Source: Mobilitalea sp.
GTDB lineage: Bacteria; Bacillota_A; Clostridia; Lachnospirales; Lachnospiraceae
Assembly: GCA_029974875.1 (NCBI GenBank)
Contig: JARKQP010000774.1
Span: 1 to 15,750, forward strand
DNA length: 15,750 nucleotides
Direction: 5' to 3'
Shown here: piece by piece, positions 1 through 6,484 of the stretch
Position numbering within the stretch: position 1 is the stretch's first letter
How the letters are laid out: each line of letters opens with the position of its first letter
Program-made: the position numbers and the translations under genes
Notes under the pieces: model-generated
The model's database searches: none
The model's input: the letters and a program-made list of their open reading frames with translations, nothing else
What the model was told of the DNA's origin: nothing

Positions 1-2
1 GG

Positions 3-368
3 AAGGTCGGTAACATGACCGGCTTAAGCATTGACGGCTCCGGTAAGATTTACGGTAAATATGACAATGGCGAGAGCAGGCTGCTCGGGCAGATTGCAGT
101 TGCAAGCTTTGCAAATCCGGCCGGTCTGGAAGCAATCGGTAACAGTATGTATGCGGCAACCCAGAACTCCGGTGATTTTGACGGTATCGGACAGGATGCT
201 ACCATGGGCGGAGGAAGCCTGACCACAGGTGTGCTGGAGATGTCCAATGTGGATCTGGCCCAGCAGTTCACGGATATGATTACAACACAGAGAGGTTACC
301 AGGCTAACTCCAGAATAATAACAACATCGGACTCCTTATTAGAAGAATTGATCAATCTAAAGAGATAA
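3..368 (+). CDS. flgE: Flagellar hook protein FlgE, C-terminal part (5' truncated by window edge)
   Basis: The frame is open from the first complete codon of the window (position 3) to TAA at 366-368, so the gene begins upstream; the ATG at 15 is internal. The visible 121 residues are the typical C-terminal end of hook/basal-body rod family proteins: an 'FANPAGLEAIGNSMYAAT' block, the GGGSLTTGVLEMSNVDLA block and the closing helix with QRGYQANSRIITTSD ahead of LLEELINLKR. In the family this C-terminal helix pairs with the N-terminal helix to form the inner core of the hook polymer. FlgE is secreted by the export gate encoded downstream in this window and forms the universal joint between rod and filament. 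Close relatives FlgF/FlgG share this end, but the position just before flbD/motA fits FlgE as in other Bacillota. The first part of the protein cannot be judged. Confidence 0.93.
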   Translation, partial: KVGNMTGLSIDGSGKIYGKYDNGESRLLGQIAVASFANPAGLEAIGNSMYAATQNSGDFDGIGQDATMGGGSLTTGVLEMSNVDLAQQFTDMITTQRGYQANSRIITTSDSLLEELINLKR

Positions 369-523
369 AATAGGGCTGATGTATGAATAGGGAGCCATAC
401 ATCAGCGGAAGATGGGGTGGCAAAGTCCACCCCATCTTAAAGAGTGTTGCAGCTGTAGTAGCGGTTATGAAACTGGAAGACCATGCTGTTTCGTAATGGG
501 CTATAGGGCAGAAGGGAGCAGCT
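369..523 (+). promoter_or_regulatory. flgE-flbD gap with two tandem perfect stem-loops
   Basis: The gap holds two strong inverted repeats back to back. The first has arms 375-385 and 396-406 (11 bp, 10-nt loop). The second has arms 409-420 and 427-438 (12 bp, GC-rich, 6-nt loop). Neither is followed by a run of T (the second is followed by TTAAAGAGTG), so a classical intrinsic terminator is not supported. Since flagellar genes continue on the same strand, a role in mRNA processing, segmental stability or attenuation is an inference. No promoter with convincing -35/-10 elements was seen. The flbD ribosome-binding site (AAGGGAG, about 510-516) lies at the end of the gap. Confidence 0.6.
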
Positions 524-715
524 ATGATTGAGGTAACAAGGCTAAATGATTCGAAGGTAATAATTAATGCAGAGCTGATTGAAAAGATAGAAGAGGCTCC
601 TGATACCATTATTACATTAACGTCTGGGAATAAAATAATAGTAAAAGAAAGTAGACAAGAAGTGAGAAATCTTGTAATATTATACAAAAAAGAAATATAT
701 CGCCAGGAATTATGA
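524..715 (+). CDS. flbD: FlbD family flagellar protein
   Basis: This 63-residue protein matches the short FlbD family found in Gram-positive and spirochaete flagellar operons: it begins MIEVTRLNDSKVIINAELIE and continues with a TIITLTSGNKIIVKES segment, which is the beta-rich core of the family. There is no signal peptide or membrane segment, so it should be cytoplasmic. Its precise role is not established to my knowledge; it normally lies between flgE and motA, as here. Do not confuse it with the unrelated Caulobacter transcription regulator also called FlbD. The ATG has a good Shine-Dalgarno (AAGGGAG) about 5-7 nt upstream. The gene stands alone between two structured gaps, so its mRNA segment may be processed separately (inference). 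Confidence 0.9.
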   Translation: MIEVTRLNDSKVIINAELIEKIEEAPDTIITLTSGNKIIVKESRQEVRNLVILYKKEIYRQEL

Positions 716-830
716 TGAAGATTGAAGAAAAATGAAAATTAGTGGTAGTAATGCAGGAATCGGATTCATGCCATTATGATATGGCGCTTACAGTACCTGC
801 ATCGCATGGAGGTAATGCTGGTAGTATAAG

Positions 831-861
831 TTATGAGAAGTTGCTTTTTAACTTCTCATAA
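831..861 (+). repeat. Perfect 12-bp inverted repeat (hairpin), first of a related pair
   Basis: Arms TTATGAGAAGTT (831-842) and AACTTCTCATAA (850-861) are exact reverse complements around a 7-nt loop (GCTTTTT). The next bases are AAGGCGC, so it is not an intrinsic terminator on the + strand. Its outer ten bases resemble the hairpin at 910-941. Confidence 0.7.
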
Positions 862-909
862 AAGGCGCTGTACTTGCGCCATGCAAAGTGCGCCCCAAGG
901 AGCGCACCG

Positions 910-941
910 ATTATAGGAAGCCGTATCTTGCTTCCTATAAT
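910..941 (+). repeat. Perfect 12-bp inverted repeat (hairpin), second of a related pair, just before motA
   Basis: Arms 910-921 (ATTATAGGAAGC) and 930-941 (GCTTCCTATAAT) are exact reverse complements around an 8-nt loop. The right arm ends 20 nt before the motA GTG. Within it, TTATAGGAAG differs from TTATGAGAAG of the 831-861 hairpin at two adjacent positions, and both changes are matched on the opposite arm. Confidence 0.7.
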
Positions 942-961
942 ATAAAATATGTAGGATAGAG

Positions 962-1774
962 GTGGCAGTATTGGATTTTGCATCCGTAATCGGCTTGGTA
1001 GCATGTTTAATAATAGTTTTAATCGGTATTATATGGGGACAGGCGGATCCTGTTGCAATATTGGGAAATTTTTACGATTTAGCATCTGTTTTTATTACAA
1101 TCGGCGGTACTCTGTTTTGTACGTTGATCATGTCGCCGAGTATGAGAGGGTTTGTAGAAAATCTGGCGAGTATTAAGATGGCGTTAAAAACCATACCTTC
1201 CAATGATGAGGAAACCATCCGTTCCATCATAGAATTGTCCAACATAGCTCGGAAAGAAGGGCTGCTGGCGCTGGAGGAAGCGGCCAATAATGTGGATGAT
1301 GATTTCTTAAAAAAAGGGATTCTGCTTATTGTAGATGGAACTGACCCGGAGCTGGTAAGGAATATCCTGGAGACGGAGCTAAACTGCATTGAAGGCAGAC
1401 ATACGGATAAAGCAGCCTTTTGGGAGTCCATGTCTGCCATGGGACCGGCCTGGGGCATGATCGGTACCTTGATCGGTCTGGTTAATATGTTAAAAAAGCT
1501 GGATGACGTTAGCACCATCGGTCCTAATATGGCCGTAGCCTTGATTACAACCTTCTACGGTTCCATGATTGCGAACTGGATCTGTATTCCGGTTGCAACA
1601 AAATTAAAGCAGAACAGTGCAAAAGAGATTATGGTAAAAGAAGTTATGGTAGAAGGCCTGCTGTCCATACAGGCGGGTGAAAATCCAAGAGTCATTGAAG
1701 AAAAATTAAAATCCTTCCTATCTCCTACCCGCAGGGTGGTGATGGAGGAAGAAAGTGGTGAAGCGGTTGGCTAG
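962..1774 (+). CDS. motA: Flagellar motor stator protein MotA
   Basis: MotA is the proton (or sodium) channel subunit that, with MotB, forms the membrane stator pushing on the C-ring. Four hydrophobic segments are visible, roughly residues 9-27, 38-58, 158-175 and 187-212, with a large cytoplasmic loop between the second and third. The loop carries ARKEGLLALEEA (residues 96-107), the charged region that contacts FliG in the family. Prolines in GPAWGMIGTLIG (P162) and GPNMAVALITTFYG (P188) are the conserved channel-side prolines. Length (270) is typical. The start is uncertain: GTG at 962 has AGGA 5 nt upstream, but the in-frame TTG at 971 has AGAGGTGG at 958-965 and would give the usual short N-terminus beginning with DFASVIG. 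The 3' end overlaps motB by 20 nt, suggesting coupled translation and balanced stator stoichiometry. Confidence 0.96.
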   Translation: MAVLDFASVIGLVACLIIVLIGIIWGQADPVAILGNFYDLASVFITIGGTLFCTLIMSPSMRGFVENLASIKMALKTIPSNDEETIRSIIELSNIARKEGLLALEEAANNVDDDFLKKGILLIVDGTDPELVRNILETELNCIEGRHTDKAAFWESMSAMGPAWGMIGTLIGLVNMLKKLDDVSTIGPNMAVALITTFYGSMIANWICIPVATKLKQNSAKEIMVKEVMVEGLLSIQAGENPRVIEEKLKSFLSPTRRVVMEEESGEAVG

Positions 1775-2720
1775 AAGAAAGAAGGATAGCGGAGGAGGCG
1801 GCGGGAATGCACCCTGGCTCAATACCTTTGCTGATCTGATGAATCTTTTGCTGTGCTTTTTCGTACTATTATTTTCCCTATCAACAGTAAGCGAGCAAAA
1901 GTTTGAGGATGTTTCAATCTCCATGGCGAATGCTTTTGGTGTTTTTGAGGGAGGCGGCAGCTCCAACGACGGGAATGGCAGAATGATATCTGCAGGTATA
2001 TCACAGCTGAATGAATTGGATCAATTTCTCAGTTCCATGGGTAGGACACCGGAAGGCAATAATAATTCAGAAAATAACACGAATTCAAACAGTCAGGGAA
2101 AGAACAGCTCCTCAGGCTCCCAGGAGATCCTGGATACGAAAGGTAATACAAAGGGAGTCCAGGAGGGTGCCAAGGGCGCGGATTCTCCTATAGAGGATAG
2201 CAATACCTCCCTTAAGAAGGCATTATCCGTACTGCAGGCGGCAATGCAGGAGGAGACCACGGGTATGTATGACAAGGTTTCGGATTTAGTAGAGCAATAT
2301 AGTATGAAGAGCGATGCCACGCTGAGTCTGGATTCGAATTACCAATATGTGCAGCTGACATTAAGGGGTTCCGTTTTCTTTGATTCGGGCAGTGCAGAGA
2401 TCAAAAAGGACGCCTACAAAATCTTAAATAACCTTGGCAAGATACTGGAGAATTTCGAAGGGCATTATGTTGAAATTACCGGACACACGGACAATATTCC
2501 GATATCCAGCTCTGTTTACCAGGATAATAACTGGCTTTCTTCTGCCAGAGCCTTGAATGCCGCAGATTATCTGATTAAACAATGCGGCGTGGATCCGGAT
2601 TATTTAAAGTATTCCGGAAGGGGAGAATATGAGCCCATCGCCCGTAATTCAACGGCAGAGGGAAGAGCTAGGAACAGAAGGATAGAGATAAAGATATACA
2701 ACAGCTACTATAACCATTAA
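1755..2720 (+). CDS. motB: Flagellar motor stator protein MotB
   Basis: MotB anchors the stator to peptidoglycan and carries the ion-binding aspartate. After a basic N-terminus (KRLARRKK) and a glycine run, one membrane segment follows, WLNTFADLMNLLLCFFVLLF (21-40), with the conserved D27 at its start. Residues about 67-150 form a long Asn/Ser/Gly-rich linker. The C-terminal OmpA/PAL-type peptidoglycan-binding domain spans about 198-316, with FFDSGSAEI, GHTDN (243-247), LSSARA and the closing NRRIEI (307-312). At 321 residues it is longer than many MotB proteins, and the excess lies in the linker. The start is GTG at 1755 with GGAGGA at 1744-1749; a second GTG at 1758 is equally possible. It starts inside the motA 3' end. 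fliL follows 22 nt later. Confidence 0.96.
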   Translation: MVKRLARRKKDSGGGGGNAPWLNTFADLMNLLLCFFVLLFSLSTVSEQKFEDVSISMANAFGVFEGGGSSNDGNGRMISAGISQLNELDQFLSSMGRTPEGNNNSENNTNSNSQGKNSSSGSQEILDTKGNTKGVQEGAKGADSPIEDSNTSLKKALSVLQAAMQEETTGMYDKVSDLVEQYSMKSDATLSLDSNYQYVQLTLRGSVFFDSGSAEIKKDAYKILNNLGKILENFEGHYVEITGHTDNIPISSSVYQDNNWLSSARALNAADYLIKQCGVDPDYLKYSGRGEYEPIARNSTAEGRARNRRIEIKIYNSYYNH

Positions 2721-2742
2721 GATAGGATTAAGGGAGAACCTG

Positions 2743-3243
2743 ATGAAGAAGAATATCTTGACAATTATTATTATGGCGATCACACTCATCAATACAGTTT
2801 TGCTGGCGATACTTATATTTGTGATTGTCCCGGCCTCCAACAGGACAAACCAGCTGGTTACGAAAGTGGCCTCCATTGTTGATCTGGAGCTGGAGGATCC
2901 GCAGAAGGCAGAGGTATCGGTATCGGATATCGTTACCCAGAAAATTGATGAAAAGCTTACGATCAAGCTGAGCAGCAGCAGTGAGGATCCGCACTATGCA
3001 ATTTTGTATGTATCCTTGGCGATGAATAGTAAAAATGAAGATTACGAGCTGCTCAAGGATAAGATTACAGAGAATGAGGGACCGGTTACGGAGATCGTGA
3101 ATGAGGAATTCGCAAAATACACCATTGATAATGTACAGGAGAACAAGGAAGCAATCCGGCAGAAGACGCTGGACAGGATCCAGGAGCTGTTCCAATCAGA
3201 CTTTATTATCAATGTATCTTTTGGAAATATCGTGTATAATTAA
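2743..3243 (+). CDS. fliL: Flagellar basal body-associated protein FliL
   Basis: FliL is a single-pass membrane protein that sits around the stator and supports torque or stator stability. The 166-residue product has a short basic N-terminus (MKKN), one membrane segment (about 5-31), and an extracytoplasmic domain with the family's YAILYVSLAMNS strand, a charged helix (KDKITENEGPVTEIVNEEFAKY) and a C-terminal LFQSDFIINVSFGNIVYN strand. The beginning of the helix region and the end match the way FliL domains close ('I..V.F..F..Q' in many relatives). The ATG has AAGGGAG about 7 nt upstream. The position between motB and fliM is the standard one. Sequence conservation in FliL is low, so the call rests on architecture plus context. 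Confidence 0.93.
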   Translation: MKKNILTIIIMAITLINTVLLAILIFVIVPASNRTNQLVTKVASIVDLELEDPQKAEVSVSDIVTQKIDEKLTIKLSSSSEDPHYAILYVSLAMNSKNEDYELLKDKITENEGPVTEIVNEEFAKYTIDNVQENKEAIRQKTLDRIQELFQSDFIINVSFGNIVYN

Positions 3244-3368
3244 CCGTGAAAAAAATGGGAATGAATATTGCAATAAGGAACGGAAATTTGATACTTGGAC
3301 AAGAAATATGGTGATTTTATGAAGATTCTATGTTATCATGTTACTAAGTATGACGGGAGGTAATGACA
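3244..3368 (+). other. fliL-fliM gap, 125 bases, no feature beyond the fliM ribosome-binding site
   Basis: The gap is AT-rich. No long inverted repeat, T-tract or convincing sigma-A or sigma-28 promoter was found. GGGAGG at 3356-3360 is the Shine-Dalgarno that selects the fliM start at 3369 (8 nt spacing) over the in-frame ATG at 3363 (2 nt spacing). Confidence 0.5.
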
Positions 3369-4349
3369 ATGGGCGATGTCCTATCCCAAAGTGAGATAGA
3401 TAATCTGCTTGCGGCGCTTTCAAGTGGTGAACTAGATGCGGATGATTATAAAGAGACGACGGAAAAGCAGGTTAAGAATTATGATTTCGCCAGGCCATCA
3501 AAGTTTTCCAAAGAACATTTACGTACGCTGAACATTATTTTTGAGCATTATGGAAGATTGTTATCTACGAATCTTCCTGCATATTTAAGAAAGAATGTTC
3601 AGGTTGAAGTGATAAACTCTGAGGCAGTCCAATATTCTGAATTTACCAATGCCCTATCGAATCCGGTGTTGCTGGGAATCATTGATTTTTCTCCCTTGGA
3701 GGGCAACATCATTATCGAGCTGGCAGATAATTTAGGATATTCCATCGTGGACAGGATGCTGGGAGGGGGCGGATACCCCCTGGAAAAGGCAAGGGATTTT
3801 TCGGAGATTGAATTATCGATCATGGAGCGTATTTTCAATATATGCACGAATCTGCTGCGGGAGCCTTGGGCGAATGTAATACAGCTTCAGCCACGGCTGC
3901 TGCGGATTGAGACGAACTCACAGTTTGCCCAGATTATTTCGCCAAGTGAGATGATTTCTATCGTGACCTTGAATATAAAAATCGGCAACATTGAAGGAAT
4001 GATGAATATTTGTCTTCCTTATGTATGCTTAGAAAAAGTAATTGACAAGCTGAACACGAAGTATTGGTATTCGACGATGCAGCTTTCCGATGACAAATCC
4101 TACCAGGATGTCATCGAAACAACGATTTCGAAAGCGCGGATACCGATTAAGGCGGTGCTTGGTAAAAGTACGATATCCGTTAATGATTTTATGAATATGC
4201 AAAAGGGTGATATTATAAAGTTAAATTCAAAAACAGAGGATGAATTGGCCGTCTATGTCGGCAACCTACATAAATTTACCGCGCTTCCCGGTGCATCCGC
4301 GGGTACCTATGCGGTAAAGATTTCATCTATTATCAGAGGAGAGGAGTAA
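3369..4349 (+). CDS. fliM: Flagellar motor switch protein FliM
   Basis: FliM is the C-ring switch subunit that binds CheY-P and FliG. With the start at 3369 it has 326 residues. The N-terminal peptide MGDVLSQSEIDNLLAAL is the CheY-P-binding motif (EIDxLL). The middle, CheC-like domain (about 45-235) contains FSKEHLRTLNIIFEHYGRLL, the MLGGGG turn (130-135) that contacts FliG, and EREPW-like NLLREPWANV. The C-terminal SpoA (FliN-like) domain covers about 249-323 (IKAVLGKSTISVNDFMNMQKGDIIKLN). The ATG at 3363 would add Met-Thr but lies only 2 nt from the GGGAGG, so 3369 is preferred. The next gene follows 7 nt downstream, and its Shine-Dalgarno lies inside the fliM 3' end, which fits co-translation of the switch proteins. 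Confidence 0.97.
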   Translation: MGDVLSQSEIDNLLAALSSGELDADDYKETTEKQVKNYDFARPSKFSKEHLRTLNIIFEHYGRLLSTNLPAYLRKNVQVEVINSEAVQYSEFTNALSNPVLLGIIDFSPLEGNIIIELADNLGYSIVDRMLGGGGYPLEKARDFSEIELSIMERIFNICTNLLREPWANVIQLQPRLLRIETNSQFAQIISPSEMISIVTLNIKIGNIEGMMNICLPYVCLEKVIDKLNTKYWYSTMQLSDDKSYQDVIETTISKARIPIKAVLGKSTISVNDFMNMQKGDIIKLNSKTEDELAVYVGNLHKFTALPGASAGTYAVKISSIIRGEE

Positions 4350-4356
4350 CGGACTT

Positions 4357-5544
4357 ATGGATGGAATGCTGTCTCAAGAAGAGATAAATGCCCTGCTTAA
4401 CGGCATGGGCTCAGAGGATTCGGGATCCGGTGGCGCAAGGGAGCAACTGACCGCTGCTGAAAAGGATGCAATTGGTGAGATATCAAATATCAGTATGGGA
4501 ACGGCAGCGACTACACTGTTTTCCCTGGTGAACCAGAGAGTTAATATTACGACACCGGTTGTGGAATATGCGACCTGGAAGGACGTTGTAAACAGCTATG
4601 ATAAGCCCGCTGTATTTATACAGATTTATTATGAGGATGGCTTAGATGGAAACAACATCTTGATTCTGAAGGAGAAGGATGTTAAAATTATCACCGACTT
4701 AATGATGGGAGGGGATGGAACCAATACAGACGGAGAGCTGACGGAGTTGCATTTGAGTGCAATCAGTGAAGCCATGAACCAGATGATGGGTTCGGCGGCG
4801 ACCTCCATATCCTCCATGCTGGAAAAGAGGGTTGATATCAGTCCTCCGACTGCAGCAGTGGTAGACCTTTATGAACATATCAACGGGGAGAATATTGCTG
4901 ATTTCCTAAAAGGAGAATTTGTCAGGGTATCCTTCCATATGGAAATCGGGGAGCTGGTTGACAGCGTATTGATGCAGCTATATCCCTTTGAGTTTGCCAG
5001 GGATTTATACAGTCAGTTTATCCAGGCTACCTCCATGGAGCCGGATGTTCCGACGAGGCCGGCGGCCGCTGATACCGCCCAAAGGAAGGCCGCACCGCCC
5101 CAGGTGCAGGAGCAGGTTCAACAACCCCAGATGCAGGTGCCGCCCCAGTATAATCCGTACCAGCAGATGGCTCCGAGCCAGATGCCGTATATGCCAGGCC
5201 AGATGCCTTATATGGCCGGGCAGCCCATGATGCCGGTACAGGATGTTAATGTACAACCGGTACAATTTACACCTTTTTCTCCGCTTACTGGAGGAGTAGT
5301 ACAGCCGGAAAACATCGACCTGTTAATGGATGTGCCTTTGGAGGTTACGGTTGAGCTTGGCAGGACCAGCAAGTCCATTAAGGAAATACTGGATTTTACG
5401 CCGGGTACGATTATTGAATTGAACCGTTTGGCTGGTGAACCGATTGATGTCCTGGTAAATGGCAAATTTGTCGCAAAGGGCGAGGTTGTAGTAATGGAGG
5501 AAGCCTTCGGTATCCGGGTAACGGAAATCATAAAGCAAAAATAA
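4357..5544 (+). CDS. fliY: Flagellar motor switch phosphatase FliY (FliN-type SpoA domain at C-terminus)
   Basis: The 395-residue product has the Bacillota FliY architecture. The N-terminal MDGMLSQEEINALLNGM is a CheY-P-binding peptide like that of FliM. The CheC/FliY phosphatase domain (about 32-225) holds two active-site motifs: E41..N44 in DAIGEISNISMG, and E138..N141 in SAISEAMNQMMG. Both Glu/Asn pairs are intact, so CheY-P hydrolysis at the motor is expected. A linker of about 85 residues (227-312) is rich in Pro, Gln and Met, with a short QMPYM repeat. The SpoA/FliN domain follows (about 318-392: MDVPLEVTVELGRTSKSI, LAGEPIDVLVNGKFVAKGEV). There is no separate fliN in the window, so this protein supplies that C-ring function. 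Its Shine-Dalgarno (GAGGAG) overlaps the end of fliM. It would also be called fliN in some annotations. Confidence 0.96.
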   Translation: MDGMLSQEEINALLNGMGSEDSGSGGAREQLTAAEKDAIGEISNISMGTAATTLFSLVNQRVNITTPVVEYATWKDVVNSYDKPAVFIQIYYEDGLDGNNILILKEKDVKIITDLMMGGDGTNTDGELTELHLSAISEAMNQMMGSAATSISSMLEKRVDISPPTAAVVDLYEHINGENIADFLKGEFVRVSFHMEIGELVDSVLMQLYPFEFARDLYSQFIQATSMEPDVPTRPAAADTAQRKAAPPQVQEQVQQPQMQVPPQYNPYQQMAPSQMPYMPGQMPYMAGQPMMPVQDVNVQPVQFTPFSPLTGGVVQPENIDLLMDVPLEVTVELGRTSKSIKEILDFTPGTIIELNRLAGEPIDVLVNGKFVAKGEVVVMEEAFGIRVTEIIKQK

Positions 5545-5591
5545 GTTAATTTAAAAAATTTCTATAACTCAAGAAAGATGGGAGAATTAGT

Positions 5592-5954
5592 ATGGCGAAG
5601 AGTATATTAATATGTGATGATGCGGCTTTTATGAGGATGATGATCAAGGATATCCTGACAAAAAACGGCTATAACATTGCAGGAGAAGCAGAAAATGGAT
5701 TGAAGGCGGTTGATAAGTACCAGGAAACAAAGCCGGACCTGGTTATGATGGACATCACCATGCCGGAGATGGATGGGATCCAGGCTTTAAAGAAAATCAA
5801 GGCAGCAGATCCAAGTGCGAATGTTATTATGTGCTCTGCCATGGGACAGCAGGCAATGGTTATTGAATCAATCCAGTCTGGAGCTAAGGACTTTATCGTA
5901 AAGCCTTTCCAGGCAGACAGGGTATTGGAAGCAGTTAAGAAAGCAGTGGGTTAA
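5592..5954 (+). CDS. cheY: Chemotaxis response regulator CheY
   Basis: A stand-alone 120-residue receiver domain. The acidic pair D9/D10 (ICDDAAFMR), the phosphoacceptor D54 (MMDITMPEMDG), S82 (MCSAMG) and K104 (IVKPF) are all in place, so phosphorylation by CheA is expected. There is no output domain. The position between fliY and fliO is the typical one for CheY in Bacillota fla/che operons and puts it beside both its motor targets (FliM, FliY) and its phosphatase (FliY). The ATG has GGGAG about 8 nt upstream; the 47-nt gap from fliY is AT-rich and otherwise featureless. Chemotaxis CheY rather than another receiver is supported by sequence style and context. Confidence 0.96.
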   Translation: MAKSILICDDAAFMRMMIKDILTKNGYNIAGEAENGLKAVDKYQETKPDLVMMDITMPEMDGIQALKKIKAADPSANVIMCSAMGQQAMVIESIQSGAKDFIVKPFQADRVLEAVKKAVG

Positions 5955-5961
5955 TAAAAGG

Positions 5962-6426
5962 ATGTATCACAAAACGATTGTCATTCTAGACGGTATTTTA
6001 TCCCAACTGAAGACAACACCGACACCGGCTGCCGGGGAAACCAAGGACAGCCTGGTTCCCGGAGCAACGGGATCAGTGTCTGCCTGGGATAGCTTTGTCC
6101 AGATGCTGGGTCTCATCCTCCTGCTGGTCATAATACTGATAGCGGCCTATTATACCACTAAATTTATTGGCGGTATCCGGCAGGGGCAGCTAAAGCATAG
6201 CAATTTCCAGGTGATTGATGCCTACCGTATCGGTCCTAACAAGGCGATTGAGATCGTAAAAATTGCCAATAAATACGTTGTTATTGCAATAGGAAAGGAT
6301 ACAGTCAATTATATTACGGAGCTGGATGAGGCAGAGGTATCGGTCAGGGAGGAAAAATGGGAGGGGAAAGAGCTACAGTCCTTCGCACAGACCCTTGATA
6401 AGCTGAAGAAAAAGATAACACCCTAG
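5962..6426 (+). CDS. fliO: Flagellar biosynthesis protein FliO (FliZ)
   Basis: FliO helps assemble the FliP ring of the export gate. The 154-residue protein has a hydrophilic N-terminal part, a single strong membrane segment (about 47-64, LGLILLLVIILIAAYY), and a cytoplasmic beta-rich domain with the family pattern VIDAYRIGPNKAIEIVKIANKYVVIAIGK, ending in a Lys-rich tail. The position just before fliP is diagnostic, since the family is weakly conserved. The start is odd: ATG at 5962 lies 7 nt after the cheY stop, and the only purine stretch (AAAAGG, 5956-5961) directly abuts it, so translation probably depends on ribosomes finishing cheY (inference). No better in-frame ATG exists nearby. Confidence 0.9.
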   Translation: MYHKTIVILDGILSQLKTTPTPAAGETKDSLVPGATGSVSAWDSFVQMLGLILLLVIILIAAYYTTKFIGGIRQGQLKHSNFQVIDAYRIGPNKAIEIVKIANKYVVIAIGKDTVNYITELDEAEVSVREEKWEGKELQSFAQTLDKLKKKITP

Positions 6427-6435
6427 GATGTTATC
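6414..6435 (+). other. Small stem-loop across the fliO stop codon
   Basis: GATAACA (6414-6420) and TGTTATC (6429-6435) are exact reverse complements; the 8-nt loop contains the fliO TAG (6424-6426). It is followed by AGGGGAATATCC, not a T-tract, so no terminator is claimed. It may be chance. Confidence 0.3.
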
Positions 6436-6484
6436 AGGGGAATATCCAAGGATATTTTCCGGGAATAAGTAAAGGTTGGTATTC

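Larger units (their letters stand above)
716..961 (+). promoter_or_regulatory. flbD-motA gap: cluster of stem-loops
   Basis: No gene is seen in these 246 bases, but they are densely structured. (1) A possible outer stem ATGCAGG/CCTGCAT at 751-757/796-802 encloses a small GCCAT/ATGGC hairpin (770-774/781-785). (2) A 12-bp perfect stem lies at 831-842/850-861. (3) GGCGC/GCGCC lies at 864-868/876-880. (4) GTGCGC/GCGCAC lies at 888-893/902-907. (5) A 12-bp perfect stem lies at 910-921/930-941. Stems 2 and 5 have related arm sequences. None has a T-tract. A perfect TATAAT occurs at 936-941, but inside an arm of stem 5 and without a recognisable -35. No riboswitch class was recognised. A regulatory or RNA-stability role is inferred from the density of perfect pairing only. 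Confidence 0.55.

Noticed and set aside
919..927. GCCGTATC resembling the sigma-28 -10 element (GCCGATAA).
   Set aside because: There is no TAAA box about 15 nt upstream, and the match is only to the GCCG half.
936..941. Perfect TATAAT just upstream of motA as an internal sigma-A promoter.
   Set aside because: It lies inside the right arm of a perfect hairpin, no -35-like hexamer occurs at 16-18 nt, and there is no extended -10 TG.
3290..3340. Possible promoter in the fliL-fliM gap (TTGGAC with TATGAA about 17 nt later).
   Set aside because: Both hexamers match the sigma-A consensus poorly, and the gap is inside an operon.
6476..6484. TTG at 6476 as the fliP start.
   Set aside because: It sits right after the AAAGG, too close for initiation, while ATG 6485 has correct spacing and starts a normal signal sequence.
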